A DNA stretch of 64,000 bases, from NCBI GenBank assembly GCA_963921795.1, contig OY997653.1, positions 22,889,158 through 22,953,157 on the forward strand, given 5' to 3'. The position numbers were made by a program, and so were the translations under genes. Shown here piece by piece: positions 1 through 10,536 of the stretch. Within the stretch, counting starts at the first letter, position 1. The number at the start of each line of letters is the position of its first letter. The DNA comes from Nannobrachium achirus. Taxonomy: Eukaryota; Chordata; Actinopteri; Myctophiformes; Myctophidae. The notes under the pieces were generated by a model. The model worked only from the letters and a program-made list of their open reading frames with translations, made no database searches and was not told where the DNA came from.

Positions 1-306
1 ACTGATTTATTCTCCTAAACACACAGGACTGGAACACAACAGCATGACAACACTTTAAGATCTGACAAGGGCACACAGGGAACTGGAAGTGAGGGTTTAA
101 ATAGACACAAGACTAACACATGATTGGCTGAAGCCTAACAGGACACGGGTGGAGAACAATATCTAATCACAGACAGTAACTAGGCCAACACAGGAAACAC
201 CAAGACATCACTACACAATAAAGGTACCCGACACAGACAGTACATGACAATTATACTGTTTGGAGTGTAGACTGTTCTTGGTTTAGGCTACCTATAGTCC
301 TAAGCT
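1..306. other. Unassigned, repeat-like
   Basis: Word content (ATTGGCTGAAGCCTAACAGG, GTTTAAATAGACACAAG) resembles fish interspersed repeats, but nothing in the window confirms it. No gene seen. Confidence 0.3.
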
Positions 307-644
307 CCTTTTCCACTACAGGGCTGAAACAGAACTAGAACCAGGACTTTCCAGAACAAAGAACTTTCAAGAACCTGTGAAGTTCCGGGAACAAGTTCCG
401 GGAACAAGTTCTGCTTACGTTTCCATATAACCAGACCCAAAGCAGCTCTGCTGGCCCAGCCTATTGGTTCCCAGAACTTAAGTTTAGTACTACATCAAGA
501 GCAGGACAGGACCTGAAAAAGGTTCCCAGAACCTTGTCTGAAACCGGGCTGTGTGCTATGGAAACAAAACCAGAACCAAAAAATACAAATAAAAAGTAGG
601 TTCAGGTTCTGGAAAGTTCTGCTTCCGCTTCATAGTGGAAAAGG
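307..644. mobile_element. Small TIR element (CCTTTTCCACTA ends)
   Basis: CCTTTTCCACTA at 307-318 and its exact complement at 633-644 bound about 340 bp. The inside is rich in GGTTC(C/T) words and lacks an ORF. Confidence 0.6.
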
Positions 645-971
645 ATTACTGAGGCACTACTGTCTCTGATTCATTTGATGTATGTGTTTACCTTTCTTAC
701 TGTAAAATCGCTCTGGATTAAAAAGTAAATAGCTAATTTGTACATGCTATTTGAAACATCCTGTGCACAACTTGGGGATGATAAAAATGCAATGTTCTTC
801 AGTTAGAGCCTGTGAGTCACTTGCATCACCGCCACTCAGCAATGACTGCATGTACAACATCAGAGTTCCAAGAAGTCAACATTACAGCAGGATAACTGTG
901 TTAGCGTGTGTTTGGCTGGCTATAGAAGGCAGAGCCTCCAGCGCAGTGGTTCTCTAACCTTCTTCACCTTG

Positions 972-1584
972 ATAGTCGCTGTTGAGCAGAAACCTCTTAT
1001 CTCTGCATTTTAACTTTTTGTGTTTTTTTCCCCCCAGAAATGAATGCCCTACTTTTTTTCACTTTTCACATCACGGTCCATTTTCTATTTGGCAAGATTT
1101 GAGCCACGGACCACCATTTGAGATTGTACCATTTTAGATTTACTCTAGCCTCTCAGACCCAAAACTTAGAATAGTTAGTTATCGTTGGATACGATTTTGT
1201 CCACAATTCCAAGCTGTATTGATGTTGGTGGCTGGTGCCATATAGGAGAGATAACAGGTAAATCAAAATAACAATTCTTCTACATTCTCTATTTGTGTCG
1301 ACTTCTTGTAAATCAAGTAATGCAGATGTTTAACAATAATTTAACTCTTGAGAGCGTGGAATGAAACCAAATGGACCCTTAAGGTTCCATTTAGCTGGGG
1401 ACCACCTGGAACCCCCCTCAAACCGCCATACCACCATACTACCACGTCACACAATAGCAATCAAAAGTAGCAGATCTACAAGATCGAAACGCGTGTTCCG
1501 ATTCTTGTAGATCTGCTATTTTTGAATTTGAATCCTGAAAATAACTGTTTTGGACATATGAGGTTTCCACCCAAAAGAGACAGT
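972..1584. mobile_element. TCGTC-family TIR element, interrupted
   Basis: Left end ATAGTCGCTGTTGAGCAGAA, right end complement CACTGTCTCTTTTGGGTGGA. The central hairpin is at 1463-1523. It is interrupted at about 1060-1260 by a fragment also found at 35710-35885 (shared ACGGACCACCATTTGA-like words). Confidence 0.65.
1463..1523. repeat. Recurrent hairpin module
   Basis: AAAAGTAGCAGATCTACAAG pairs with CTTGTAGATCTGCTATTTTT. The inner arms are short and mismatched. Confidence 0.85.
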
Positions 1585-2099
1585 GTTTTCAGTACCCCCT
1601 TCAACAGCTCAAAACGTTTGTCAGGATACTGCAGCATTTTGGGTGCTGTTTCTGCCTTGCAATTGTTTTATTCATCCACTTCAATTCAATGGTGCCTCAG
1701 GCCAGGTAAAAAAAAAAGAAAAAAAAGAAAAGAAAAAAAAAAGATTTAGCTGGCATTTAGCTGGTATTTTTGTAGAAAAGAATTATAGAAGCTTTTTGGA
1801 ACATGTTTTATTCATGTTGAATTTTATTTTTACATGCATCTTCTCCTCTGGGGGTCCCTGGCACAAAACATTCAGATGGGGTCTCCACAGTCCAAATCAA
1901 TTTGTAGGGTATTTGGCTCAGGGCACCCCTGTAAATAACCTTTTCATCTACGGCACCGCGGGCCCACTGAACTACATTGTTACTTCATGGCACCCTTTGT
2001 CATATTACGGTACCTAAATGTCCATGGAAACAGGTAGTTTTCCTTTGTGTGTTGCATTGGAAAATAGTGATGTGACTAAAATGGTGATTTGTATTTTCA

Positions 2100-2420
2100 C
2101 AATAAATGTTTTTATTTTTTATTTTATTTTATTACTTTTTTCCTATAATTTTTGTCCCACGATTTTGTAACCCATTTTTCACCCAGTGCCAATTGCCTAT
2201 ATTTAATCCTGGGCTCTGCTCTCCCTCTGCCGCGCCTGGGGAGACAACGGACTGACCTCATGCTTCCTTCTATGCATGAGGAGCCCAAGTTGCTTCTTTT
2301 TTCACCTGACAGTGGAGATTTCCCTGGTTTGGACGTAGGGTGTGGAAGGAACACGTTATACCAACCAGTTCCGTTCCCCTCCATCAGGCACCCCGGCTGG
2401 CCAGGGGGAGGCAACAATAA
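2100..2420. repeat. Dispersed repeat shared with 48080-48345
   Basis: The reverse complement of 2150-2230 (GGCACTGGGTGAAAAATGGG and flanks) matches 48290-48335, and the 'CTCCCTCTGCCGCGCC' block matches in reverse at 48250-48280. Two overlapping long ORFs on opposite strands here (2124-2630, 2152-2586) show no family features. Confidence 0.55.
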
Positions 2421-2561
2421 ATTAATGTTTTTAATGAGAAAAAACCTCTGCACGTTAACCTTTGTTTCCCAATTGCCAACAAATAAGACAAAACCTTTTA
2501 TTTTTATTTTTTTTAACAAAGAATTTGTTTTGTACAAAGAACATTGGAAGTACCCAGTATG

Positions 2562-2720
2562 TAATCCTTCACTTAGTAGGCACTGAATGATCAAGCAAAG
2601 AGCAAACAAATTGACAAAATGTGAAAACATAGCCAGTATTTAATCCTTCACTTAGTAGGTATGTACTCTGATCAAGCAAACAGCAAACACATTGACAAAA
2701 TGTGAAAACAAAGCCAGTAT
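2562..2720. repeat. 79-bp tandem duplication
   Basis: TAATCCTTCACTTAGTAGG starts at 2562 and 2641, and GACAAAATGTGAAAACA recurs at the same spacing. Confidence 0.85.
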
Positions 2721-3057
2721 TTAAAGGAGTAGTTCACCCTCAAAATGACCATTTTTCTATTGATTACTTCACCATGGACACTTGAATTCAATAATATTTA
2801 TTTGTATTTGTCGCTATCCTAAGACAACATTTTGATCATTGTAAATGTACCCCCATTGATTCCGGATGGGGACCCAAATGCATGCGGGTCCCCATCCGGA
2901 ATCAATGGGGGTACATTTATTGTAATCAAATTATTGTCTTAGGAATACGACAAAAACTAAAAAAAATAGAAAAAAACGAAATATCCATTAATTCAAGTCT
3001 CCATGGCATGAGTAATCAATAGAAAAAAGTCATTTGGGGGGTAAACTACTCCTTTAA
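2721..3057. mobile_element. Palindromic TTAA-flanked MITE
   Basis: TTAA at both ends, then AAGGAGTAGTTCACCC / GGGTAAACTACTCCTT. The arms extend about 150 bp to a centre at about 2885 (GGGTCCCCATCCGGAATCAA pairs with its complement). TTAA target sites suit piggyBac or Kolobok derivatives. Confidence 0.8.
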
Positions 3058-3752
3058 TCCTCCTCCTTCTGACTGATCCATGTTTGCTTGAACAAAGATC
3101 CATGTTTGCTTGAACAAAGTAAGTACGCTTTCATCTCTCATGTTTGTATGTTTGTGATCCAAACCCACTTTTATGTTTGGTGGCCTAACACAAACACAAT
3201 GTCAACATCCCTGGCGTTGTGCCAAATGTGAACACTGCAGCCCATCAGTGGGGGCGGAAAACTCATTTATTATGTATTTCTTTCCCCTTTTTTACCCCCT
3301 TTTCTAGCCAATTATTTCCCTAAGTAACAAGAAATCTTGTGAAATCTTGTGAAATAAAACCAATCATAAAAGGACGATGATACACGAAAGAAGAAGAAGC
3401 CAATTATTTCCTCCCCGCACACATTTCTCTGTGTTGTCACTGCTGTTGTATTCTACTGACTCATCTACCAGAGAGGAGGACGTAGATAGCCTGTAAAACC
3501 AAGCAAATCTGCCATATAATGATAAAAAAAAAAAAAAAAAAAAAGACAAGCTCCAGAAAGCCTGGACATTTCCTTCTTGGGGAAAACACTGCACTGAGTA
3601 GACACACAGTAAAATCCTCAATGACAGGCAGTTTACGAATGTAACCAAATACACTTTCTGAGTTAAATTAACACTGAGGGTTTTTCTGTTTATGCCAGTT
3701 TATTACCACACTGAAACTAGAGCCCTTGCTATGCCATGAAGGGTTTGTATCG
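3058..3752. other. Unassigned
   Basis: Holds a 21-bp A run (about 3523-3543) and the words GACGATGATACACGAAAGAAG, repeated near 31203. No gene recognised. Confidence 0.4.
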
Positions 3753-3962
3753 CTGTTGTCTGTCAGAAAACTGTTATTTCCATATTCTAACCTTTTTCGT
3801 AAATTAACGCCTTACTTAATCATACTCTAGCGTCACACAAAAGCATCAAAAGTAGCAGATCCGTAAGCTCGAAGCGCGACACGAAGTGACACGTTTTGAG
3901 CTCAGAGATTTGCTACTTTTGTTGCAGATCTATGTAAGTCACAGTTTTAGAGACGATAATGC
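3753..3962. mobile_element. TCGTC-family TIR element
   Basis: Hairpin at 3848-3920 (AAAAGTAGCAGATCCGTAAG side, TTTGCTACTTTT side). The right end complement is TTATCGTCTC, as in the 5268-5522 copy. Confidence 0.6.
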
Positions 3963-4306
3963 AACACAATTTGATGGTCATACTGAGAGAAACGGATGCC
4001 ATCTTCACGAGCCAAGAAATCCTTTCAGCTTTACTTTCTTTTAAACTAAATCCCTCCACCACCAGCACTCCTGTTCTACAGTATTAGGTCACTGTATTGC
4101 ATTTATGTTGTGATATCTTGTTGTGACCTTGGCTATTGTATTCTGTTGTTATACACATCAGTGTAAGTTGCCAAGATATCCAGCAGAAAACCATTATGAT
4201 ATTGACCGGGTTCAGGTGTCAGTACCCCAACATTTGCCTCTCCTCTCACTCTCCAAGTCTTCCTCTCTGTCCCCTGTCCTCCCGCTCTAACTCTCCCTCC
4301 CTCTTT

Positions 4307-4310
<4 letters not shown>
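3963..4310. other. Unassigned
   Basis: Pyrimidine-rich toward the right, no recognisable gene or repeat boundary. Confidence 0.3.

Positions 4311-4369
<59 letters not shown>
4311..4369. repeat. (TC)n microsatellite
   Basis: About 29 dinucleotide units. Confidence 0.97.
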
Positions 4370-4371
<2 letters not shown>

Positions 4372-5267
4372 ATGGGGCCAGGTCTTCTACATACACATCT
4401 ATTGGCGAATAGTGACAAAGCGCGAACCGTGAAGTTTACAGAATGCATTGGAGTCTATGGGGGAAAAATGACATTTTCGAGTTACATGAACCACATGACC
4501 GGCGCTGTTTCTGACCCTGCATTGGCAGAACTCTCTAATACGAGGCTCTGGCACAGACCCATATAAGAGTCCGGTTAGTTCCAGTTGTGCACTTGTCAGG
4601 GTTCCAGACCCGCCATAACCAGTACCCCCGTGGTGGCCCCCGGGCCCTACTTTGAGAAACGTTAACAGTAGATAATAATATTATGTTGCAGAACAGGGCG
4701 CAAATTTGTCAAATCCTTGCTGCTATTGTAAAGGTCCCAATTAAGGAGATGAAAAGAACTGTCATTATAATTATCTCAGCCGAATACCCGGAATGTAAAA
4801 CGAAACTGCAAAAGATTGGCTAATCCAAATACCACGAGGGGAAGGGGGGTAGAATACAACCCCATAGAGAAATTAACTTTGTATAACCTTGAAACAAAAG
4901 TACAGAGTGTACAGATAGAGTCTGAGCAGAAGACTAAAAACAACACGCACAAAAGGTGTGAAAGTATTAAGCAAGTGATGTTGTCTGGAAGACTTTTGAT
5001 CTTTGAAACCCAGCAGGGGGCCAACGCAGGATGTGTGCTCTGCCGCTGCTGCAAAACACAACCTTTCACTTCAGCACAACTGTTTTGTTGTGTTGTGTTA
5101 TTGGAGATGAGTCGACGGTGTCTCTTAGGATAACACCAGCGCTGTATTTACAGATTGTGAGATGTGCTACATGTGAAAAGGTCGGCAGCAGGGGTGAAGG
5201 TGTTGTTGTCAGGAACACTTTGTTGTTTGGTCTTAAGTCTTTTAAAACCCGGCTGGAGGGGTTGCAG
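4370..5267. other. Unassigned
   Basis: 4600-4665 has a CCCCCGTGG..GGGCCC...TTTGAGAAACG block resembling the right end of CAGTGGTTCTCAAAC-type elements. Overlapping ORFs on both strands at 4776-5133 show no family features. Confidence 0.35.
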
Positions 5268-5522
5268 TCAGGGCAGAAACCTCTTATCTCCATATTTTAA
5301 CCTTTTGTGTTTTATTTTTCTTCGTCAATCAACGCCCTACTTGCTCATACTACAGCGTAACATGAAATCGTCCAAAGTAGCAGATCCGTAAGCTCAAAAC
5401 GTGGCGCGAAGCGACGCGTTTTGAGCTTGCGGATCTTCTACTTTTGATGCTTTTGAATTTGAATCCTGAAAAGTCACAGTTTTGGTTCATATGAGGTTTG
5501 CACCCGACGGAGACGATAATAA
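5268..5522. mobile_element. TCGTC-family TIR element
   Basis: Left end AGGGCAGAAACCTCTTATCT. Right end, complemented, ATTATCGTCTCCGTCGGGTG. The hairpin at 5373-5445 is central (GCGCGAAGCGACGCG at the tip). Confidence 0.75.
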
Positions 5523-5666
5523 TTATGCTCTGCTGGGGGCGCCTGCTGGCTCTGATGCCTTGACAGCGTGTCGCAGGCTCGAATCCCCATCCCGACGACC
5601 TTTGCTGCGTGTCACTCGATCCCCATCTCTCTCCCCCTTTCTTGTCAGTCTACCAACTCTGCTGGA

Positions 5667-5754
5667 AAAGACAAACCTTCACCGCAGACTCATTGCGATA
5701 TCGGCACCTCTTCCGATATCGCAAATGAGGCTGCGGTGAAAGTTTGTCTTTTTC
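5667..5754. repeat. Isolated perfect-type hairpin, different sequence
   Basis: AAAGACAAACCTTCACCGCA and TTGCGATATCGG on the left, CCGATATCGCAA and GCGGTGAAAGTTTGTCTTT on the right, loop CACCTCTT. Unrelated to the recurrent hairpin. Confidence 0.85.
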
Positions 5755-6475
5755 GTCTGAAAAAAAGGTAACAGGGCGAACCACGTGACCCCACTTTGAG
5801 AACAAGTAGCAAGAACGTCAGTGTAATAATCACTCTTCCGCTTGCAGGACTCCTTGTGAAACGTATAAACTGTCGACGAGCGACTCTATTCAAAATGTTC
5901 CGTCTCAAAATGTTCTGTCTGAAAAGGAAAGTCGGGGAGGCTTCATTTTCAAGCAAAGGGAGGAGATAGATTAACATTGGTATCAGGCAGTTTTGGTACA
6001 ACCATTTTACAAGACTAAAAGGATTATGTCACAAAAAAAAGGTACCAGCGTGGGTGGTGCTGCTGAGCTACTAAGAACGGAGCCGTAAGTCAGGGGAAAG
6101 TGACACAATTATTAAGTGAACAGTCAGCTGTTTAGGAGTTTGAGCAGGATTCATGTCTCTAGCTGTGAAAGTCTCATAGCAGCTGCTGGAGCAGTCAATC
6201 TCACAGGAGTTTGGAGCACAGCTTGGTTCAAAGATGTGTTAGTGTAACAAACACACAGTATTGCTCTTCTGGGAATCAATATTTATTAACCCAATATTTA
6301 ACTACAGGCTTCTTAGCCTTTTTCATTAGTCCAGATCTCTTAGCCTTTAATTTGGCACTGTGTTACTCCAATTTAACATACTGATCTGCTGGGTGTGTCT
6401 AATGTGACAATCAGCTGTTGCACATTTGTCATTTATGTGTCCTCTTTCCGGTTGTATTTAGCCTACTATGTACTT
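5755..6475. other. Unassigned
   Basis: No gene or bounded element recognised. Confidence 0.3.
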
Positions 6476-6707
6476 ATCGTCACTGTCGAGCAGAAACCTT
6501 GATCTCCAAGTTTCAAATTTGTAAATTCTTTCACAAAGTAAAGCACAGCTTCATCATATGGCCATCGCACAAAAGTAGTGAAAACAGCTGATCTACAGCA
6601 CACAACGCCTCCCTGTGCGAGGCGTTGTGTGCTTGTAGATCGCTGTTTTCACTAGTATAAATCATTTTAAAAATGATAAATAAAAATCACACCCGTGTGA
6701 AGTGGAG

Positions 6708-6805
<98 letters not shown>

Positions 6806-7495
6806 ATCATGTGTACCGATTTTTGTGACATTTGAAGAAAATATGTAGGAAAAGGAGCAAAAAGTGTGTTTTGGAGAAAATTCAAGATGGCGGAAAATCT
6901 ATCATGGCGCAAATGGGCGTGGCCTATATGGGGAGATGCGTCATGACCCAAGGAATCCAGGGAAAAAATATTTTTAATTTTCCGACCTACGGTTCAAGAG
7001 TTACAGGCCAAAACGTAAAGTGGGGTGTTATGGCGCCACCATGCGGCCAAATAACACTATTATTTTTTATTTAATCCTTGAAATCATTATGAACCTCCTC
7101 TCCAAGTCTTGAAACTCTAGCCCCTATGGTTTGCGAGAGACAAATAATTGAATGTGAGTTTTTGCGATTCCCATTATAAGTCAATGGGGAAAATTAATTC
7201 ACTAATAAATTAATATCAATTAAACTATAGAACCTTTCTCTTAGAAAAGTAATAGCCCACGATTCCCGAGTAAGCCGGTCGATTTGACATATGGCGCGAG
7301 TGTGTGGTGGCAAAACTGTGGGACTAGTGGCGTGCCGAAGTTTAGGAAGTTCAGGCTACATACACACACACAGGCAGACACACACACAGACACACAGACA
7401 CACAGACCCACACGGCCACGTATAGGGAGCCTGTGCTTCACACAGCTCCAAAAACAAACGGTTTTGGGCATACAAGGTTTCCACCCGACAGCAAC
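6476..7495. mobile_element. TCGTC-family TIR element with a long internal insert
   Basis: Left end TTATCGTCACTGTCGAGCAG, right end complement AACGTTGCTGTCGGGTGGAA. The hairpin 6577-6653 (GAAAACAGCTGATC...GATCGCTGTTTTC, tip GGCGTTG) lies near the left. The remainder contains a (TG)n tract and about 600 bp of unassigned sequence. Confidence 0.6.
6711..6804. repeat. (TG)n microsatellite
   Basis: About 47 units. Confidence 0.97.
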
Positions 7496-7508
7496 GTTAT
7501 GTTACTAG

Positions 7509-7600
7509 ACCTGATGAAGACCCCGAAGGGGGTCGAAACGTTGTCAATGCTTTAATTTAATAAAGAACTACTCCTGGGAGCGACTAATCAGTGTGCGGAC
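7509..7600 (+). other. Hammerhead-ribozyme-like motif with retroelement-like tail
   Basis: CTGATGA, one unpaired A, stem GACCCC-GAAG-GGGGTC, then GAAAC matches the hammerhead core order (CUGANGA, stem II, GAAA). An extra A precedes stem II, and no clear stem I/III partner with a cleavage site is visible. Downstream AATAAAGAACTACTCC and GTGCGGACATCCTCCTC resemble the context of 22061-22356. Confidence 0.35.
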
Positions 7601-7805
7601 ATCCTCCTCTTCCTCCAATCAATATTAACCGACATGAGAACAAAATAAAAACACATACTATGGCTACTGGTGTACACAGAGTCGTTAAACTGTTAAACCG
7701 CTGTCTGCAGACACGTTTGTGGCGCCGACAGGCCGAACCGAAATTGCTTTTGGAGGTGCACTCTATAGGGGGAGCGTTTCGCTGTTTCTACGTATCATCT
7801 TTTCG

Positions 7806-7842
7806 ACACCCAAACCTAACCCTTACCCTAACCCTAACCTCC
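7806..7842 (-). repeat. Telomere-like CCCTAA repeats
   Basis: AACCTAACCCTTACCCTAACCCTAACC, imperfect. Confidence 0.75.
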
Positions 7843-8663
7843 GTGGGGTGAGTCGCTAACCCTCCCGACGCTCCGTTGTCGATATGATGGTCGTTCGAAA
7901 GAGCGAGATTTCCCCCTCAATATATACACATCAGCCATGTTGTAAAGATACTGGGACTCATCCTTACCAATGATCCTAATGAAGGCTCTGTTCCATTCTG
8001 CTCAAACAGAGTCAGGGTGCTGATATTGTGCATGTTGACTCGAAACACTCTGCTACACCATTGGTTCTCAGGGCGGATTCACACTGCGGTCACGGGTGCA
8101 CACTCGAGACCACATGGCAGATGTTTTAATGGTGTGAAGGCTGCGTACTGTTCCCCAAAACGCATCACTGCACCGTACCCGAGGCCGCCTCCGAATAGAG
8201 TCTGGAGTCCGCTTGATGCGTCCTCGTGAACGGTGCGCTGCAAGGTGAAGCCGTCGTTCCAAAAGCAAGGAAGTGGCGACACAGCTGCTAGGATGAAAAC
8301 AACAAGGAATGGTCTGTGACGTTACTGTTATATGATGATTACAGACAATGTTACATTGTGATGTTTCGAAGACAGTCAGCACACACTGCTTTGGTTGTGT
8401 ATTGTTGTTCTGTTATAATTAAAACTCAAGATAACGTCAGGAACACAGTTCAACTTTAATATTTGCTCTAAACTCTGACAATATACTCTTCTTCTGTGAC
8501 ATGACATTCTAATCTCCCGATGCCCCATGGTCAACAGCACCCCCGGGAGGCACATACTGTAAATACCATTACAGTTGAATGAAGTGTACTCCAGGCAGGG
8601 AAGAATCTTGGCCCATGTGAATGCTGGTCAGTGGGGACCAGACAACCGGTTTCTTTACAATAT
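7843..8663. other. Unassigned
   Basis: 8055-8300 is relatively GC-rich with ORFs on both strands, none of recognisable family. No bounded repeat seen. Confidence 0.3.
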
Positions 8664-9551
8664 ACTAAGGGTCAGGGTACTAAAGTATCGTTAGATTTTC
8701 AATAGGAATTCAATTTAAAAAAATCATTTTTCTCTCAATTTTCTAATTTTCTAGCTCCCCATAAAATCAAATATTGGTTCATTTTTCCAATTTTCTAGCT
8801 TGCAAAAAAATCAGGAAAATGCTTCAATTTTTTAAATGTGTGATTCATATTTGTCATTATTTGATTTGGAACCGACAAAGGAAAAACATCTTTAAAAAAG
8901 GTATTTTTCATTTTTTTACCACATTACGAATATCAAAAAATTGACCAATTTTTCCAATTTTCTAGCTTGCAAAAAAATCAGGAAAATGCTTCAATTTTTT
9001 AAATGTGTGATTCGGCTTTGTCATTATTTGATTTGGAACCGACAAAGGAAAAACATCTTTAAAAAAGGTATTTTTTAATTTTTTACCACATTACGAATAT
9101 CAAAAAATTTACCAATTTTTCCAATTTTCTAGCTTGCAAAAAAATCAGGAAAATGCTTCAATTTTTTAAATGTGTGATTCGTATTTGTCATTATTTGATT
9201 TGGAACCGACAAAGGAAAAACATCTTGAAAAAGGTAATTCTTAATTTCTTACCCCATTACAACAATCAAAAAATGGGCCCATTTTTCCAATTTTCTAGCC
9301 CACAAAAAAATCAGGAAAATGCTTAAAATGTGCTCAATTTTTTGAATGTGTGATTCATATTTTGGCATTATTTGATTTGGAACCGACAAACAAAAAATAG
9401 GCCCATTATTCAATTTTCAAGTCCAGGAAACAAATCGTCATCATGAATGTCACGTGACCACGTGTCAAGTCACATGGTACACAACTTCAAAATAAAAGCT
9501 GTAGGCTAGTCTAACATCCAAGTAATAGGATCAACATGCAGGCAGGCAGGG

Positions 9552-9868
9552 GGTCCATGAGGGGTTTACAAGGGGGTCCATGGCTGGTTCCCAAAGTGTG
9601 GTTTGGGGACCCCCAGGGTTTCTATGGCTGGTTCACAACAGCCTGGTACACGTACAGCCATGGCTGGTTCCCAAATTGTGGTTCGGGGACCTCTGGAGGT
9701 CCATGACGGATTTCCAAGGGGGTCCATGGCTGGTTCTCAAAATGTGGTTCGGGGACCTCTGGGGGTCCCTGAGGGGATTCCAAGGGGGTCCATGGCTGGT
9801 TAGCAATAAGTGTGGTTCGGGGACATCTGGGGGTCCCTGAGGGGTTTCCAAGGGGGTCCATGGCTGGT
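9552..9868. repeat. 75-bp minisatellite in the left foldback arm
   Basis: About five units of 'GGGGGTCCATGGCTGGTT' plus 'GTGGTTCGGGGACCTC' types. The mirror copy at 13165-13430 has about one unit fewer. Confidence 0.85.
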
Positions 9869-9879
9869 TAGCAATAAGT

Positions 9880-9970
9880 GTAATAGTGTACATGGTTGCT
9901 ATGGTAAACAAGCTGGTTGCTAGGGTAAACAGTTGGTTGCTAGGGTAAAAAACATGGTTGCTATGGATGG
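9880..9970. repeat. Short tandem repeat, GGTTGCTAGGGTAAAC type
   Basis: Four imperfect units of about 22-26 bp (GGTTGCTATGGTAAACA and variants). Present only on the left side of the foldback, within the 650-bp asymmetric insert. Confidence 0.75.
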
Positions 9971-10536
9971 TGTGAGTCATGCTGGCACCCTTCGCGGCAG
10001 GAGGAAGCTGGTGCAATCGACCCCTTGGCTTGTCGGGACCCGTGCCTACTAACGGGGTGGCAGGCTATCACCTCAGACTAGAACCCGTACGGGGTGGCCG
10101 ACACCAGCCCATTGACAAGAGAGAGGCCTTGATGTCCCTTTACTCTTTGATGGGGTGGCCAGTTGACTAAGAGTTTCCGTTCGGGCCTTCTCGATATTGT
10201 ACAGAGTTCCACGGGAAATCTGGGGGTGGCTGTTACAAAGACCCTCACTCACCTTCAAGTCATGTAGCTAGTCGCTAGGTAGCCATAGTTACACGTTGAA
10301 GGTTGAATCTCCAGATATGGAGATAACCAACACATCCCTCCATATATGGAGATAACCGACAAATCTCACTAAGTCTGACCTCACAAGCCCCATATTTGGA
10401 CACGTACAACATATAACTCCATATATAGAGACATAGCTGCTGACATCAGTATGGCATCACACTGCTGACATCAGTATGACATCACACCGTACACAAATGA
10501 CCCTTATATAAGACCGGCATTATCTACCGACAGATT
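9970..10536. other. Left-only insert inside the foldback, unassigned
   Basis: No counterpart in the right half. It contains several CCATATATGGAGATA-like motifs (10313-10440) and a 24-bp-class direct repeat GCTGACATCAGTATGRCATC (10439-10484). No recognised gene. Confidence 0.5.

Noticed and set aside
2124..2630. 168-aa minus-strand and 144-aa plus-strand ORFs over the same stretch
   Set aside because: Both lie on a dispersed repeat shared with 48080-48345 and show no protein-family features.
6667..6951. Poly-(His-Thr), poly-(Cys-Val), poly-(Ser-Leu) and poly-(Arg-Glu) ORFs here and at 23001-23386, 24079-24455, 35255-35503, 41907-42355 and 59294-59828
   Set aside because: All are microsatellite translations.
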